Shown one piece after another: positions 1 through 10,099 of a DNA stretch of 64,000 nucleotides; the stretch's first letter is position 1, and every line of letters starts with the position of its first letter. The notes beneath the pieces are model-generated. The model saw nothing but the letters and a program-made list of their open reading frames with translations, was not told the DNA's origin and searched no databases. This stretch comes from Rana temporaria. Taxonomy: Eukaryota; Chordata; Amphibia; Anura; Ranidae. Position numbers and translations under genes: made by a program. The stretch covers positions 181,197,759 to 181,261,758 of the forward strand of contig NC_053496.1 in the NCBI RefSeq assembly GCF_905171775.1. Reading direction: 5' to 3'.

Positions 1-348
1 CCTTTTTTTGTCGCACGTATCGTGCAGTTTGGGCGTATTTGAGCGTTTTTTTTCCCCATAGAAAGTAATGGGAAACGCGCGAATTGAGCGTATCGCGCGA
101 CAACGGGCGTTTGCTACGGGCGTTTCGTCGCTTTAATAAATAGAACTTGTCGCCCATGCAGAAGATTAAAAAAATCTACCAACATAGCAACAAGTGATGA
201 AAAGATGATAATTTTTCCTATTGGCTAAAATAAAAAACGCCGAAGTACAAAAACGTCGCACGACGCTGTATGCAAACGCGCGCGACAAAACGCCAGAAAA
301 AAACGCCCAAAAAAACGACCGAACGACCGACGCTCAGGTGTGAATGCA

Positions 349-577
349 GGATAAGGATGAGCTCCGGCGTGTTCCTATAGTACACGTGCAGAGCCCGCCA
401 GGAAGTGAGCACGGCGCTGCGCTAATCACAGCCAGGGAGACATTGTCCCGATGCTCGGCTGCAGGGATCGTGCAATGTCTCCCTGGCTCCCTGGCTGTGA
501 TTAGTGCAGCGCCGTGCTCACTTCCTGGCGGGCTCCGCACGTGTACTATGCGAACACGCCGGAGCTCATCCTTACTC
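349..577. repeat. Foldback (long inverted repeat)
   Basis: Two arms of about 100 bp (about 349-447 and 472-577) are near-perfect reverse complements around a short loop. The left arm contains GAGCTCCGGCGTGTTC and the right arm GAACACGCCGGAGCTC. It is CpG-rich and looks like the core of a foldback MITE. The flanks (1-348, 578-830) hold no recognisable gene. Confidence 0.75.
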
Positions 578-832
578 AGCACCAATTCAGTTTCGTTTTG
601 CAAAACCTTCACTGCCCTCTATTGGCTCTTTGTCTCTGTACATCAGAGAACCAGGAAACAACAGCAAAAACGAAAATAAACTGTAGGTACATTATATGAC
701 TGTTTTTTTATCTATGTTTAATCATTTTTAAAAGGAATCAGTTAACTTTTATGTCTCTATACCCTGTAAACAGTCATTTCAGCAAAAACATTTTTTTCCT
801 TTAGTGACTTTTTAAGCACCCACCCTGTTGTG

Positions 833-1165
833 CCCATTATTAGGGGTTCCCACCATCCCTGTGATGAGTTCCCAGGTCTGTACACCTGCTGTGCCCATTA
901 TGAGAGGTTCCCACCATCCATGTGCTGCGTTCCTGGGTCTGTACACCTGCTGTGCCCATTATGAGGGGTTCCCACCATCCCTTTGCTGATTTCCCAGGTC
1001 TGTACACCCGCTGTGCCCATTATGAGGGAGTTCCCACCATCCCTGTGCTGAGTTCCAGGGTCTGTACACCTGCTGTGCCTATTATGAGGGGTTCCCACCA
1101 TCCCTGTGCTGAGTTCCAGGGTCTGTACACCTGCTGTGCCTATTATGAGGGGTTCCCACCATCCC
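833..1165. repeat. ~61-bp minisatellite
   Basis: Five to six tandem units share GGTCTGTACACCTGCTGTGC followed by a TTCCCACCATCC motif, with a period of about 61 bp. Open frames across it are a by-product of the repeat. Confidence 0.85.
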
Positions 1166-1347
1166 TGCTTCATTCAAATAAGAAAACATTTCCATCTTGA
1201 ATGTTTGAACTCTCTCATCTACACAGTCTAAAAGAAAATTGCTTTGTCCTCATTATCATTATTCATGATTAGAAATGTGAACAAATATTTTGAAACCAAA
1301 CATTTTTGAACAAAAAAGTTGCAGTGTATGGCCGGCTTAACACCTAG

Positions 1348-1500
1348 GCCCCTTTCACACTGGGGCGGGAGGCGCGGTGGCGGTATAGCGCCGCTAAAAA
1401 TAGCGGCGCTATACTGTCGGATTTGCCGCAGGATTCGGCCGATAGCGGTGCGGTATTAACCCCTGCTAGCGGCCGATAAAGGGTTAATACCGCACGCAAT
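1348..1500. mobile_element. MITE fragment (CCCCTTTCACACTG end)
   Basis: The AGGCCCCTTTCACACTG terminus and internal GC palindromes match the complete element at 56274-56647. No matching second terminus is seen, so this copy is truncated. Confidence 0.5.
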
Positions 1501-1539
1501 GCGCCTCTGCAGAGGACTTTTACAATGTACCCCATTACC

Positions 1540-1680
1540 AATTCACATTGGGGGGGGGCGGGATCTAGGGGTCTTCCAGATTCCAATAAGCCCCCCGCCC
1601 ACAGACCACCACAACCACCGGGGAAGGGTTGTGGGGATGAGGCCCTTGTCCCCATCAACATGGGACTGTGATGTGCTGAC
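1540..1680. repeat. G-run dispersed repeat, fragment
   Basis: ATTCACATTGGGGGGG is followed by a CTTCCAGATT segment and CTTGTCCCCATCAACATGG. The same order recurs at 3475-3825 and several times in 14200-15420. No coding content is recognised. Confidence 0.6.
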
Positions 1681-2147
1681 CTCTCCCGAATCCTCCCACC
1701 ACCCAACCAAGTGCACAGCAGGCTGAAATAGAAGCACGCATGGTCATGTGACCTTTTTTCCTCCCACGTTCTAATGTAAAAATGCTCAAGTAATTGGTAA
1801 AATACAGACAGAGACTGGAGTTCGGCCTATTTTTCTTTATTTAGTACAGCTACTTATATATCACTGACAGCTTACAAAAAGCATTACATTGGTTGTACAT
1901 TCATGACAGTTTCTGCCCACAAGGAGCTTACAAAATACCATTACCAAAACAACTAAGCCATTGTGGCGCCCTAAAGGCAACAGGAATATGGAGGAGCCCA
2001 ATGTCCTTCAGCACAAGAGTGGTGTTATTGACAGGGCTTCCGTTATCCAGAACTCTGAGATAGCCTAGTTTGACTAGTTGTAGAACTAAAAAGAACAATC
2101 ACAACAATGAAGGGACAGATCACATGACACTGACATACTCTGTAAGC

Positions 2148-2488
2148 CAGGGGTCTCCAAACTGCGGCCCGAGGGCCAGATGTGGCCCTTTGCGAGCCTT
2201 TATCCGGCCCTTGGGGCACAATTCCTCCCACTGACATGAGGCACTATTCCTCCCATTGACACCAACAATGGGGCACTATATTATCCACTGATACCAATGA
2301 TGGGATACTATTCCTCCTATTAATAGGGGGAATACTCCTCTTCTTATTGACCACCAACCCTAAGGCCATATTTGTTCTCACTGACGCCGGGCCCATGACA
2401 TTTTCTTCCCTTGCTGGCCCAATCCGGCCCTCCTAAAGTCTGAAGGGCAATAAAGTGGCCCTTTGTTTGAAAAGTTTGGAGACCCCTG
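2148..2488. mobile_element. Non-autonomous hAT-type element
   Basis: Terminal inverted repeats CAGGGGTCTCCAAACT and AGTTTGGAGACCCCTG are flanked by a perfect 8-bp direct repeat, CTGTAAGC (2140-2147 and 2489-2496). An 8-bp duplication with CAGGGG-type ends is the hAT signature. The interior carries an ACTATTCCTCCCA-type mini-repeat and no transposase. A relative lies at 46765-47088. Confidence 0.85.
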
Positions 2489-2556
2489 CTGTAAGCCATC
2501 GATGGGGATGACCTCCATATCACTGATGAAGATAATGATTGAAAGGCTTGGAGCCT

Positions 2557-3122
2557 ATTGCCGCGTACACACGCTCGGAATTTTTGACAAAAAAATGCTG
2601 GATGGGAGCTTTTTTTCAAAAATTCCGACCGTGTGTAGGCTCCATCGGACATTTTCTGTCGGGATTTCCAAAATTTGAGAGCTGGATCTCAAATTTTCCA
2701 ACAACAAAATCCGTTCTCGTAAATTCAGAGTGTGTGTAGACAATTCCAAAGCACAAAATTCCACGCATGCTCTGAATCAAGTACGAGACGGAAGCGCTCG
2801 GTCTGGTAAAACTAGGGTTCGTAATGGAGATAGCACATTTGTCACGCTGTAACGGACTGAAAATCACAAAGCTGAAAAACGCGAATTGTCTCTCACCAAA
2901 CTTCTACTAACACGAGATTAGCAGAAGGAGCCCAAAGGGTGGCGCAATTGGTATGGAACTTCCGTTTTATTGTGCCGTCGTACGTGACCGCGTTCTTGAC
3001 GTCCGCAATTTCCGACAACATTTGTGCGACCGTGTGTATGCAAGACAAGTTTGAGCCAACATCCGTCGGAAATGTATCCACGTTTTTGTTTTAGGAGTGT
3101 CCGATCGTGTGTATGTGGCATT
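2557..3122. mobile_element. MITE, ACACACGATCG family
   Basis: The left end GCCGCGTACACACGCTCGG and right end CCGATCGTGTGTATGTGGCA are inverted repeats next to TA dinucleotides, suggesting a Tc1/mariner-type TA target. The copy is about 565 bp, divergent, and has no transposase. Confidence 0.65.
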
Positions 3123-3123
3123 A

Positions 3124-3470
3124 GAATTTGTGAAACTCTCGTATCGCTACTAAAACATCAATGAATGATCCTCTATGAACTGAGCATGATGACCTCCAAA
3201 TCACCGATGAAGATAATGATGGAAATTGTGTATCCTATTACTGACCAAAGGGAATACCTTATGTGGTGCTTGTAGTGGTTCCACGTATTCATATAATTTG
3301 TGAGACTCTCAGTAATAAAACACCAATGGATGATCCTCTTCTAACTAAGCACAATGACCTCGATATCACTAATGAAGATAATGTTTGAAATTTTGGAGCC
3401 TATCGCTAACCACAAGAACCAAGATGGTATGATGGGAATATCCTATGTGGTATTTGTAGTGGCCATGTAC
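3124..3470. repeat. Intergenic repeat (relative of the 10.1-12.7 kb array)
   Basis: Degenerate copies of the intergenic unit, with GATGAAGATAATG, CTGAGCATGATGACC and a GTAGTGG motif. The unit continues to the left at about 2505-2556, and the MITE at 2557-3122 interrupts it. Confidence 0.55.
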
Positions 3471-3474
3471 CCGA

Positions 3475-3825
3475 TAACCATTCACATTAGGGGGGGGGGG
3501 GACTGCAATCTGGGGGCTTCCAGATTTCTATAAGCCCCCCCGCCCGCAGACCCCTGGAAACCACCGGCCAGGGTTGTCCCCGAAGAGGCCCTTGTCCCCA
3601 TCAACATGGGGCAAGGTGCTTTGGGGTGGGTGGGTGCAGAGCAGAGCCCCTCAGCGCCAAAGCACCCAACCCCCATGTTGAGGGCATGTGGTCTGGTATA
3701 GTTCAGGAGAGGGGGGGCTGCATGCTCGGTTAAGGGTCTGGTATGGATTTTGGAGGGGATCCCACGCCATTTTTTTGTTAAATGTTGGAGTAGAGGTGTC
3801 CCCTCCAAATCCATACCGAATCGAA
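3475..3825. repeat. G-run dispersed repeat
   Basis: Second copy of the family at 1540 and 14200-15420, with a G tract, CTTCCAGATTTCTATAAGCC, CCTTGTCCCCATCAACATGG and CAAGGTGCTTTGGGG. From 3830 to 4320 I see no feature beyond plain 3' flank of KZF1. Confidence 0.6.
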
Positions 3826-4321
3826 GGTTTTTTTTTGTGAATTTATTTTAGCCGCCTGATAGCTTATGACTCATCTGTTGCTAAGGACACAGTGGCTGGC
3901 TTCCCAACCCGATCCTTAGCAACCAGCTATATACAGTGAATGTAAAAAGAAAGACGCAAAATCACAGTAAAAAACGTAGAAAGCATAGCAAAAAGCATGA
4001 CAGAAACGCTCAAAAGCAACATGCATAAATGTGACTCGAGCCTTAATTTGGGCTGATCAGGGGTAAACTATAGTGTAATAAGGGGTTCAATAAGAACAAA
4101 TTTTATTAAATAACAAAGAAAACAAACAATTTTGTCTGGTAACTTTGACATCATATGCAGATCAAAGCTCATCCTTTTGGTTTGCAGATGATTGGAACAC
4201 AGTGGACTAACTTGCATATAAACAAATGGTCCCTTTTCTTTACATAGCAAATTCCGGCTGTCATTTTGACAGCTGGAAATCACCAGCAATTGATGTCAAA
4301 TTAAGATTCCATTTATAATTA

Positions 4322-4347
4322 AAACATTTCCCACACTCCGATCATGC
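4322..4347 (-). pseudogene. Fossil zinc finger downstream of KZF1 stop
   Basis: About 15 bp past the KZF1 stop the minus strand reads GAGTGTGGGAAATGTTTT, which encodes the E-C-G-K-C-F core of a finger, then decays. A homologous remnant follows the KZF2 stop at 15706-15746. The shared ancestor therefore had a longer finger array. Confidence 0.65.
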
Positions 4348-4359
4348 AAACCCATCCTC

Positions 4360-5657
4360 CTAATTGTGAAGTCTCTGGTGTTTAATAAGTTGTCTTTTCT
4401 CGAAAAAACGCTTTGCACACTCTGAACACGAATAAGGACGTTCGCCAGTGTGAATTCTCTGGTGCTTAACAAGGCTTACTTTGTGAATGAAACTTTTCCC
4501 GCACTCCGAACATGAATGACATCTCTCACCTGTGTGACTCTTCTGGTGTGTAAGAAGTGTCTTCTTCAGAATGAAACATTTCCCGCACAATGAACATGAA
4601 AAAGGGCGCTCGCCCGTGTGGCTTTTCTGGTGATTAAGAAGGTCTCCTTTTGTTGTGAAAGAATTGCCGCACTCTGAACATGAATAAGGTCGCTCACCCG
4701 TGTGAATTCTCTGGTGTGTGAGAAGTGTCTTTTTCAGAATGAAACACTTCCCGCACACTGAACATGAAAAAGGACGCTCGCCCGTGTGGCTTCTCTGGTG
4801 GTTGAGAAGGTCTCCTTTCGCAGTGAATGAATTACCGCACTCTGAACATGAAAAAGGACGTTCACCTGTGTGAATTCTCTGGTGTTTAATAAGGTTTCCT
4901 CTTTGACTAAAACACTTCCCGCACTCTGAACATGAATAGGGACGCTCACCCGTGTGAATTCTCTGGTGGAGAAGAAGTTTTACCTTATCGGTGAAGCATT
5001 TCACACACTCAGAACATGAATAGGGGCGCTCGCCGGTGTGATTCCTCTCGTGCCTGTGAAGCGATTGTTTCTCAGTGAAACATTTTCCGCACTCTGAACA
5101 TGAGAAAGGGCGTTCACCCATGTGACGTTTTTCGTGTCGGAGAAGGTATATTTTCTCAGTAAAACATTTCCCGCACTCTGAGCACGAGAAAGGACGCTCA
5201 CCCGTGTGACTTCTCTGGTGAGTAAGAAGGTCTTTGTTTTTATTAAAACATTTCCCGCACACTAAACAGGACAATGAGCTCTCTCCTGTGTGAAGTCCTT
5301 CATGACTTAAAGAAGATTCCTGGGGATTAGACGGATCTGTTGATCTAACCATACGCTGAGAATTTAGTTGTACTTCTGGAGTAACAGAATGTGATTGTTC
5401 GGAAGGTTTCTTGGGATTAGAAGGACCCGTTGATCTTAGATGGACATCTGAAGTCATAGTATGGGATTTATCAGAAGGTTCCTCAGGATTAGAGAGGTCC
5501 ATTGATCTCCCCGATTGGTGAGGTCCCCGATATCTATTATGAGTAATGAGATTTACTTCTGGAGAAAATTGAGTGATGTCATTATCTTCTGCATTATAAT
5601 TTGGAGATGAAATAAAATGTCCTTCAGAGATATTCCTGTTATAAGTATAGTGGCCAT
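4360..5657 (-). CDS. KZF1 zinc-finger exon (11 C2H2 fingers)
   Basis: Last exon of a KRAB zinc-finger gene, predicted to encode a nuclear DNA-binding repressor. The acceptor is CCAACAG at 5658-5664. The exon enters in phase 1 and continues the frame of the exon at 7009-7150; the joined exons give 642 aa. A 100-residue linker rich in S-N-P-E-E-P repeats precedes 11 intact C2H2 fingers joined by HTGERPF/Y-type linkers. Recognition residues (-1,2,3,6) in order: KKDT, EIYR, EQSR, DVKL, QGNK, AGDN, LKTT, TGDN, LKTT, HVSK, ERQK. Fingers 6-7 and 8-9 are a duplicated pair. The array ends at a TAG just after the last His-Asn. The protein resembles Xenopus XlCOF/XlCGF-type proteins; the DNA target is unknown. 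Confidence 0.92.
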
Positions 5658-5929
5658 CTGTTGGAAAGCAATTTTTTAAATAAACATGTTATAGGTATTT
5701 ATCATGCCTTACATTCAAGAGTCATAAATGATGGTACAACACTCAACAATTTCGCAGAGATCTGGCATGGAACTTAGAGCAGTTATGACACCAAACTATG
5801 AATACAAACCATAGCAATGATACAATACACCCCAACTATACGGGGTAAGAGTGTTTGTACGTTGATGATATTCCTGTTGTTAGAATAAAGATTGACCTTC
5901 CTTGACTTTTCATAAAGTGCACAAAATCT

Positions 5930-6900
5930 CAATCTTATTTGTTGGAAACATTACGTTATATTGAGGAATGGAGATGAACCTTTTATATGGTGTACAGTAT
6001 CTCCTCATTTGTTGGGAACATGACGTTATATTGAGGAACGGAGATGGACCTTTCATATGGTGTACAGTATCTCCTCCTCATTTGTTGGAAACATGACATT
6101 ATATTGAGGAATGGAGATGGACCCTTTATATGGAACATTTAGCTGTGGAGAAGATACATCGATGATGTTGTTATGGTCATCCTCTAAGTCTCCTCAATTT
6201 TTTTCCTTACTGAAAGCATTTGTTGGGAATATGATATTAAATTGAGGAATGGAGATGGACCTTTCATATGGTGTACAGTATCTCCTCCACATTTGTTGGG
6301 AACATGACGTTATATTGAGGAATGGAGATGGACCTTTCATATGGTGTACAGTATCTCCTCCACATTTGTTGGGAACATGACGTTATATTGAGGAATGGAG
6401 ATGGACCTTTCATATGGTGTACAGTATCTCCTCCTCATTTGTTGGGAACATGACGTTATATTGAGGATTGGAAATGGACCTTTCATATGGTGTACAGTAT
6501 CTCCTCCTCATTTGTTGGGAACATGACGTTATATTGAGGAATGGAGATGGACCTTTCATATGGTGTACAGTATCTCCTCCTCATTTGTTGGAAACATGAC
6601 GTTATATTGAGGAATGGAGATGGACCCTTTATATGAAACATTTAGCTGTGGAGTAGATACATTGATGATGTTGTTATGGTCATCCTCTAAGTCTCCTAAA
6701 TTTTTTTCCTTACTGAACGCATTTGTTGGGAACATGACATTATATTGAGGAATGGAAATGGACCTTTCATATGGTGTACAGTATCTCCTTCTCATTTGTT
6801 GGGAACATGACGTTATATTGAGGAATGGAGATGGACCTTTCATATGGTGTACAGTATCTCCTCCTCATTTTTGGAAACATGACATTATATTGAGGAATGG
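5930..6900. repeat. 73-bp minisatellite in the pre-finger intron of KZF1
   Basis: About 12 units contain CCTTTCATATGGTGTACAGT and TTGGGAACATGACGTTATAT, with a 73-bp period. At about 6120-6220 and 6620-6720 the array is broken by a spacer containing ATTTAGCTGTGG and GTTATGGTCATCC, forming a higher-order unit. The same array lies at the same intron position in KZF2 to KZF5. Confidence 0.95.
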
Positions 6901-7008
6901 AGTATCTCCACGTTTTGCTTCATTGACATATGTAATTTTTCCATTCATGTAACAATATTGTAAAAATACAATTGTAAACTGTTTCTCTATTTATTGTTTA
7001 TTACTTAC

Positions 7009-7150
7009 TTGTATCTATATGTAGAGAAGGTTCCTCCTGTTTGCTGTTCATAATCATCTCCTCCTCCTCCATAGACTGCTGATCTCCACTCACCAATGTC
7101 TCCTCTTCTTCCTCTTTAATCTCAACTTTGATGGCTTTTAAATCTTCATC
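7009..7150 (-). CDS. KZF1 acidic linker exon
   Basis: 142-nt exon between a TTTAG acceptor and a GTAAGTAAT donor, phase 0 in and phase 1 out. It encodes an acidic segment with IKVEIKEEEEE and DQQSMEEEEM. It links the KRAB part to the finger exon; homologues occur in KZF2, KZF4 and KZF5. Confidence 0.85.
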
Positions 7151-7267
7151 CTAAACCCCAAAGAAGGCAGAATACATTTGTAAAAAGGGACCCAGAGAGT
7201 GCATAGTATAATGTCCTCTTATTGATTGGAATACTTTTTGTAGGTCTAAATGCTCAGTCTCATCTAC

Positions 7268-7365
7268 CTGATGATGGTGAGGGATGGTGTGATCTTCCTG
7301 TGTGGAATTCCGGGAATACAGAGGACGGGGACATCTCTCTGGTGGGTTCCCATTACTGGATCCAT
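7268..7365 (-). CDS. KZF1 DGSSNGNPPERC exon
   Basis: 98-nt exon (TACAG acceptor, GTAGATG donor) that completes the phase-1 codon left by the KRAB exon. It encodes DGSSNGNPPERCPRPLYSR and ends TIPHHHQ. It is a conserved spacer in this gene family with no known activity. Confidence 0.88.
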
Positions 7366-7481
7366 CTGTAGGAAACACACACACTGACTGAATACATTGT
7401 TTCTATGTGTTTATCAGATGATGGGGGATCTAGGTGGAGCCTCCGTACTGCTCTCTCCTTTACAATAAAGTCTCCTCTTAC

Positions 7482-7605
7482 CCGGTGATGTGAGGGGCGG
7501 CTGATTCTCCATCATGACGTCCTTGTAGAGATCCTTGTGTCCTTCTAAATACTCCCACTCCTCCATGGAGAAATAGACAGTGACATCCTGACACCTTATA
7601 GGAAC
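7482..7605 (-). CDS. KZF1 KRAB A-box exon
   Basis: 124-nt exon, phase 0 in and phase 1 out, with donor GTAAGAGG. It encodes VPIRCQDVTVYFSMEEWEYL and then LYKDVMMEN. The D-V, F-S, E-E-W and D-V-M-x-E-N positions match the KRAB A-box, which in characterised proteins recruits the TRIM28 (KAP1) corepressor. The usual M-L-E is M-M-E here. There is no KRAB B-box. Corepressor binding in this species is inferred. Confidence 0.92.
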
Positions 7606-7693
7606 CTGACACACACAATGATACAGTCACCATCCAGACACATCCCTTGTCTGTTACTGGATAATGTCCCAGAATTCCCGGAATCCTCCTCAC

Positions 7694-7864
7694 CTCTCCT
7701 GTCAGCAGATCAATGATCTTGTTGGTGACTTCTAGAATCTTCTTGGCACTGGTTACCTTTGCTGTCCGGCGGTGAGGTGGAGGCACTGTGATGGGTGATG
7801 TTCCATGAAGAATGCTGTTGGGTGTTAATGGTGTACCAGATATTTTATTCACGACTTTATAATC
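7694..7864 (-). CDS. KZF1 exon 3 (finger-associated helix)
   Basis: 171-nt, phase-0 exon of 57 codons with a TATCAG acceptor and GTGAGG donor. It starts DYKVVNKISG and ends KKILEVTNKIIDLLTGE. The final helix repeats the motif at the end of exon 2, as in frog finger-associated N-terminal repeats. Confidence 0.85.
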
Positions 7865-7978
7865 CTGATATAGAGAAGGAAAAAAGAAATATCAGTACAG
7901 ACTTTACAGAATCCTCCTCATCTTCCTGGTCAGATAAGATAAGAGTGATGTCATGTGACCTCCCAGAATCCTCCTCAC

Positions 7979-8074
7979 CTCTCCGGTCAGCAGGTAGATG
8001 ATCTCCAGTGTGAAGTCCAATATCCTCTCAGTCACGTGACTTTGGTCTTTATCCATCCTTAATAATGTCATCAT
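7979..8074 (-). CDS. KZF1 exon 2 (start codon exon)
   Basis: Coding part of exon 2. Tandem ATGs at 8074 and 8071 begin a 32-codon stretch ending TERILDFTLEIIYLLTGE before the donor GTGAGG. The exon probably starts near 8098 after a CTATAG acceptor. The start is chosen because all paralogues share it and a TGA stops the frame just upstream. Confidence 0.82.
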
Positions 8075-8374
8075 GTAATTTATTCAGAACTCTCCTCTCT
8101 ATAGACAGATAAACTGAGAATTATCTGGACTGTAATGAATAATTTCTACGAATAGTTCCTCCATAAGTCTGACACCTCAGTCAACTTCTTAAACTATATT
8201 ATGTCCTTTTGTGTTAATACAACGTGAAGAAAATGAGAGATCCCCCTTTAATAGGCAAACCTAGACAAGTTTTTTTTTGTAGGTCTGGATAGAGAGGACA
8301 AGGGTTATATCCTTCGTAAAATCTAAACTCTGGTCTTCCCTTCAGTTTTGCATAGGTGTACAGGCTCATCTCCT

Positions 8375-8600
8375 GGATCTATATTTAGGATGTATCTGGT
8401 CTATAAACCAGAGGCCCTGGATGGACAGTTGGATAAATAGTTCTATATTTAGGATGTATCTGGTCTATAAACCAGAGGCTCTGGATGGCCAGTTGGATAA
8501 ATAGTTCTATATTTAGGATGTATCTGGTCTATAAACCAGAGGCTCTGGATGGACAGTTGGATAAATGGTTCTATATTTAGGATGTATCTGAATTATAAAA
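8375..8600. repeat. ~63-bp tandem repeat in intron 1 of KZF1
   Basis: About 3.5 units contain AGGATGTATCTGGTCTATAA and CCAGAGGCTCTGGATG. The same unit fills intron 1 of KZF3 (32180-32590), with shorter runs in KZF4 (45087-45180) and KZF5 (about 55340-55390). It is a conserved part of the duplicated unit. Confidence 0.88.
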
Positions 8601-8684
8601 GACATTACAGTGACTATGGTGGAAGAGGATGGACATGACGGGGGGGGGGTTACTGGGTGTAAATATAAAATAATATCTTATTAC

Positions 8685-8770
8685 CTCCTCTGTGCCAGTT
8701 CCATTAATGTCTTCTCTCTACTTCCTCCCAACTCACCTCTCACCCACAACTTCCTTTTTATATGTGACAT
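8685..8770 (-). other. KZF1 exon 1 with degenerate upstream ORF
   Basis: The exon ends at donor GTAATAAGAT. An ATG at 8770 opens a frame related to those of KZF2, KZF3 and KZF5. Here it is 86 nt, not a multiple of three, because of a 1-nt loss near the donor. Splicing to exon 2 would end the frame before the main ATG. The transcription start is not known. Confidence 0.6.
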
Positions 8771-8850
8771 CACTTCCTGTTTTTCCTCAAATTACTTCCT
8801 GTTTGTTCCTCATTACTTCCTGTCTCTGCGGTCCATTGACAATTCGTAGG
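8766..8850 (-). promoter_or_regulatory. KZF1 promoter, ETS cluster with CRE-like site
   Basis: On the minus strand there are three GGAAGT ETS cores, two as ACAGGAAGTAA and one as CAGGAAGTGATGTCA, where an ETS core abuts a CRE-like TGATGTCA. The arrangement is conserved upstream of exon 1 in all five complete loci. No TATA box is convincing. Confidence 0.6.
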
Positions 8851-9058
8851 ATCACTCTACGGAGAATAGAAGATCAGCAGCCTACATTTCTACAGTACTT
8901 TGACTGCTGCTTCTTGGTGAATTTTTTTTCAGTTGTGTTGTCTATAAAAATTCAAATAATGAAAGTAATTTGTGTGTACAATTTATAAATGGAAAAAAAA
9001 AAACGAAAAAATAAATAAATAAAGTAGAATATTATCTTTACAAATATACACTCCTTAA

Positions 9059-9563
9059 AGCGGTGGTTCACCCTCCTTAACATCATTATACCATTACATC
9101 CGGCATCGTAGCGCGAGCTACGGTATGCCGGTCTTAAATTTTTAATCCCCGTACTCACTGTGCTATCGATCATTGAAGTTTCCGACTCCCGCGGGGAATG
9201 GGCGTGCCTATGGAGAGGGAGGATGATTGACGGCCGGCTCTGGCACGTCACGCTCCCCGAAGACAGCCGGAGTAGGTCTCGGCTCTTCACGGCGTCTGCG
9301 CACAGGCTATGCGCAGGCGCCGTGAAGAGCCAAGCCTATTTCGGCTATTTCCGGAGGAGCGTGACGTGCCAGGGCCGGCCGTCAATCACCTTCTCTCACC
9401 ATAGGAACGCCCATTCCCCGGAATCTTCAATGATCCATATCACAGTGAGTACGGGGATAAAAAATGTAAGACCGGCATACCGTAGCTCGCGCTACGATGC
9501 CGAATGTAATGGTATAATAAAAAAAAATCATTTTTTTTTTTTTTAACAGGGTGAACCCCCGCT
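9059..9563. mobile_element. Foldback element with TTAA target
   Basis: Ends AGCGGTGGTTCACCCT and AGGGTGAACCCCCGCT are flanked by TTAA on both sides. The element is almost one palindrome centred near 9310, with GGCGCCGTGAAGAGC near the centre. A second copy is at 20676-21160. A TTAA target is typical of piggyBac and Kolobok-type elements (the Xenopus T2 group is one). No transposase is present. Confidence 0.85.
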
Positions 9564-10099
9564 TTAATTATTTATTTTTTATACAGGAGCCTTCAAAGCA
9601 TTGCACCTTCGATCAGTAGATTGCAGGTACAGTATCAGGCTCCTGCAGACACTTTCTCCAGCTTTCTGCCCATACCGCCATACAAGCTTTTAGTTACAAT
9701 GCTGGAAGAAGTATCAATGGACTACATATGTGCTGATCACGGCACTTGTACTTCAATCAGAACTACATGTCTGTCTAATGGGGTGGTGGACGGGACCTCC
9801 CAGTTTTCATTATCTGCGCAGGTGGAGCCCTGTACAACTCCAAGTTAAACGTGACAGCGGCTGTGGGAGGAAAGGAACACCCAGCACACTGTCGGGGGAT
9901 GGCGAATGAAGGGGGAACCATCTCTCAAAATGTTTGTTGTGGGAAATTCGACAGCAAATGTTCGATGGAGCCTACACACGATTGGAATTTCCGACAACAA
10001 GCTCACATCGAACATTTGTTGTCTGAAATTCAGAGCGTGTGTACGCGGCATTAGATTGTATCGTTTTTTTAAGCCTGGGTATGCCCAATATGCTTTGTT

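Noticed and set aside
7414..7614. KRAB exons read as stand-alone 66-codon genes starting MCQVPIRC
   Set aside because: The M-C-Q codons lie across the splice acceptor (CACACACAG); the exon starts at GTTCCT and its phases require splicing.
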